DNA from: Providencia alcalifaciens
GTDB lineage: Bacteria > Pseudomonadota > Gammaproteobacteria > Enterobacterales > Enterobacteriaceae
Length of the DNA: 64,000 bases
Direction of reading: 5' to 3'
Assembly (NCBI RefSeq): GCF_915403165.1
Contig: NZ_OU659204.1
Location: forward strand, 496,001-560,000
Shown: in pieces, positions 62,304 to 64,000 of the stretch
Layout of the letters: the number at the start of each line of letters is the position of its first letter
Numbering within the stretch: position 1 is the stretch's first letter
The notes under the pieces: generated by a model
Told to the model about the DNA's origin: nothing
Seen by the model: the letters and a program-made list of their open reading frames with translations, nothing else
The model's database searches: none
Position numbers and translations under genes: made by a program

Positions 62304-62924
62304 TTATTTAGGGCGATACATTTCGAGCTTTTGTTGCTCTTCAATCCAGTAATAATCCGCAGGTCCACCCGCCCGCATCAGGGGTTTTTGACGGGCACTG
62401 TTATATAAGCCTTGCTCTAAAGTGGCTTCATCGATATGCACCATCACCACTTCCCCCATGACCATCCACGTATCCAGTAGGCTGCCATCTGCACGCTTTA
62501 ATTGCTGATATTCAGTGACCACACACTCCATGGAAACAGGTGTTTGGGCGATGCGTGGAGGCGTAATTAATGTGGACGGTAAGGTGGAAAGCCCAGTAAG
62601 GTCAAACTCACTTTCTCCACGAGGTAACATTGCACTGCTTGAATTGACCTGCTGCCCAAGTTCAAGAGTCGCAAGGTTATAAACGAACTCACCCGTTTCG
62701 ATAGCATTGGTGACGGAATCTTTTTTTCCAACACTTGAAAAGACCAAAATAGGGGGGGAGTAGTTAAAAATATTGAAGAAGCTATAAGGTGCAAGATTGG
62801 TGTTGCCTTGCTTATCGCATGTGGAGATCCAACCAATAGGGCGCGGACCAATTAATGAGGGGATCGGATCATGGGGAAGCCCATGACCTTGTTGTGGTTG
62901 GTAACTATAAAATTGAGTTTTCAT
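62304..62924 (-). CDS. Flavin reductase-family protein
   Basis: A 206-residue protein of the FMN-binding split-barrel/flavin reductase family with LIGPRPIGWISTCDKQG, NLAPYSFFNIFNYSPP and a DSVTNAIETGEFVYNLAT block. Members are FMN-binding oxidoreductases, some partners of oxygenases. No oxygenase gene is next to it, so its role is open. AGGAG precedes the ATG. Confidence 0.8.
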   Translation of the reverse strand: MKTQFYSYQPQQGHGLPHDPIPSLIGPRPIGWISTCDKQGNTNLAPYSFFNIFNYSPPILVFSSVGKKDSVTNAIETGEFVYNLATLELGQQVNSSSAMLPRGESEFDLTGLSTLPSTLITPPRIAQTPVSMECVVTEYQQLKRADGSLLDTWMVMGEVVMVHIDEATLEQGLYNSARQKPLMRAGGPADYYWIEEQQKLEMYRPK

Positions 62925-63603
62925 TATTGGCTCCTTTTTCGTTATCCTAACGGATTAATTTATTCTAGTTAATATTAGAAAATGAAAAGTGCACGATATG
63001 CATAGTTTAAGCATGATATGGATAATGGTGAAGATTCTATGGTTAATATGACTTATTTTGATAAATTTAAATTATATTTGAAATTTTATGGATTGAATTC
63101 ACAAAACACAAAATATGAGTTATTTAAGTGTATTTTTGTTTTTTATTAAAATATTAAGTTTTTATGTTTGATATTGTTTGTTTATAACCACGAATAAATT
63201 TAATTAAGTTATTATTTGAAATATTTATAATTGGATAATTTTATTTTATTTAATTTTAAATGATATTTTTTTAATGACTTATCACGCTTAAAATAATCTA
63301 ATATTTAAATGTTAAGCTAATTATACCATATGATATTTGTTATGTAATATATTGATATTTAATCTTATATAAATAAAACCTCGACGTTAAAACGATCGAT
63401 AAATTTAATTTGATAGGTATTAACTATTGAATGATATAATTTCGATCGATATAAACGTATTTACAGACTTATTTACTGTATCTATATTTTAATAAATTAA
63501 ATTTCCTGCACTTTGGATATATCCATTTTTTATTGCACTATTTTCTCAATGAATTAGCTACCTTTGAGTAAATAAAATTAAAGCTATTTAAATTGGTTTT
63601 AAT
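62925..63603. other. Very AT-rich 679-bp intergenic region
   Basis: No reading frame, RNA gene or terminator could be supported. The region is extremely A/T-rich, with T- and A-runs of the kind bound by H-NS, and contains CGATCGAT twice (63393-63400 and 63443-63450). It probably holds the promoter of the Xre/MrpJ-like gene. Confidence 0.6.
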
Positions 63604-63948
63604 ATGATGAAAAACAAATATAGATTGCGTGAAGAGGTTGGTTTATTTATTCGAGAAGCACGGCTTAATTGCTCATTAACAGGTGAGGAATTAGGGCGAA
63701 TGCTTCATATTAGTCAACAACAAATATCTCGCTATGAACGTGGTATTACGAGCATAAATATAGAAACGCTTGATGCCATATTAAATGAATTAGGCAAGGA
63801 TTGGTCTGAGTTTTTTTTCAAAGTTATTGCTAATTATTCAGATGAAATAGCAGAGATAAAATTACAAGATAATTTTTTATTTCAAGATAAAAAATCAAAA
63901 AATTCCTATTACGATAAATTAAAGTTCAAAGCTTTACATGATCTTTAA
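63604..63948 (+). CDS. Xre-family regulator, MrpJ-like
   Basis: A 114-residue protein with an N-terminal Xre helix-turn-helix (LTGEELGRMLHISQQQISRYERG) and a short charged tail. SQQQISRYERG is the hallmark stretch of MrpJ-type regulators, which are encoded with fimbrial operons in Proteus and Providencia and repress motility when fimbriae are made. No fimbrial gene is inside the window; one may follow. The start may be either Met codon at 63604 or 63607. Confidence 0.75.
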   Translation: MMKNKYRLREEVGLFIREARLNCSLTGEELGRMLHISQQQISRYERGITSINIETLDAILNELGKDWSEFFFKVIANYSDEIAEIKLQDNFLFQDKKSKNSYYDKLKFKALHDL

Positions 63949-64000
63949 TAACGAATAATCAAATTTAAATATTCTTCAGTAAGTATGTAGTTAATTGTTA

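Noticed and set aside
63393..63450. Invertible fimbrial switch around the two CGATCGAT sequences
   Set aside because: The 8-bp sequences are self-palindromic and too short, and no recombinase gene or longer inverted repeat is visible.
1..64000. tRNA, rRNA and intact insertion sequences
   Set aside because: None could be recognised by eye; no transposase gene is present among the long frames.

Overview
The window looks like chromosome from a member of the Morganellaceae, most likely Providencia. It is AT-rich and densely coded, and carries enterobacterial genes (dcuC, arnT, bax, recX-type, the patA/patB/ape1 peptidoglycan O-acetylation set, a MrpJ-like fimbrial regulator). The genus is inferred from gene content, not from a marker gene.

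Layout. (1) 1-11469: a type I secretion locus organised like Salmonella SPI-4. SiiA-, SiiB-, SiiC- and SiiD-like genes lie on the minus strand, with a 2415-residue Ig-repeat adhesin divergent from them. (2) 11482-17483: an AraC-type regulator, the PatA-PatB-Ape1 operon and a Bax-like glucosaminidase. (3) 17955-21731: a translationally coupled outer-membrane/lipoprotein operon and a small protein. (4) 21997-31176: housekeeping and metabolic genes (DUF4026-like protein, RecX, DcuC, a HAAAP amino-acid transporter, MetY, ArnT with a good PhoP box). Two copies of a 139-bp intergenic element lie here, each between duplicated terminator hairpins. (5) 31195-36176: SoxR and a divergent RND efflux pump sharing a SoxR-type 19-bp-spacer promoter. 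(6) 36368-42396 and 46458-57470: two aromatic catabolic gene blocks, separated by two toxin-antitoxin modules and a XylS/AraC-type regulator. (7) 57733-64000: a CPA1 antiporter, a PIN-domain toxin-antitoxin pair, a SnoaL-like gene behind an attenuator-like leader, a zinc-ribbon/methyltransferase pair, a flavin reductase and an Xre/MrpJ-like regulator in very AT-rich DNA.

The most interesting content is block 6. The first block encodes an StyA/IifC-type flavin monooxygenase with its reductase, an SDR, an isatin-hydrolase-like metal enzyme, a CrtI-like FAD enzyme and a porin. The second encodes a two-subunit indolepyruvate-ferredoxin-oxidoreductase-like 2-oxoacid oxidoreductase, a thioesterase, a fused acyl-CoA monooxygenase/OYE reductase (salicylyl-CoA/2-aminobenzoyl-CoA type), a gentisate-dioxygenase-like cupin, an FAH-family hydrolase, a nitrilase-superfamily hydrolase, a maleate isomerase and a MarR regulator. 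Read together they suggest a full aerobic indole route: indole to dioxindole/isatin, to isatinate, to anthraniloyl-CoA by oxidative decarboxylation (no CoA ligase is present), to 5-hydroxyanthranilate, to maleamylpyruvate, to pyruvate plus maleamate, maleate and fumarate. The promoters of both blocks carry paired TGCR-N6-GG-type direct repeats with a 20-bp period, consistent with joint control by the AraC/XylS regulator. The pathway is inferred; family assignments are from motifs read by eye.
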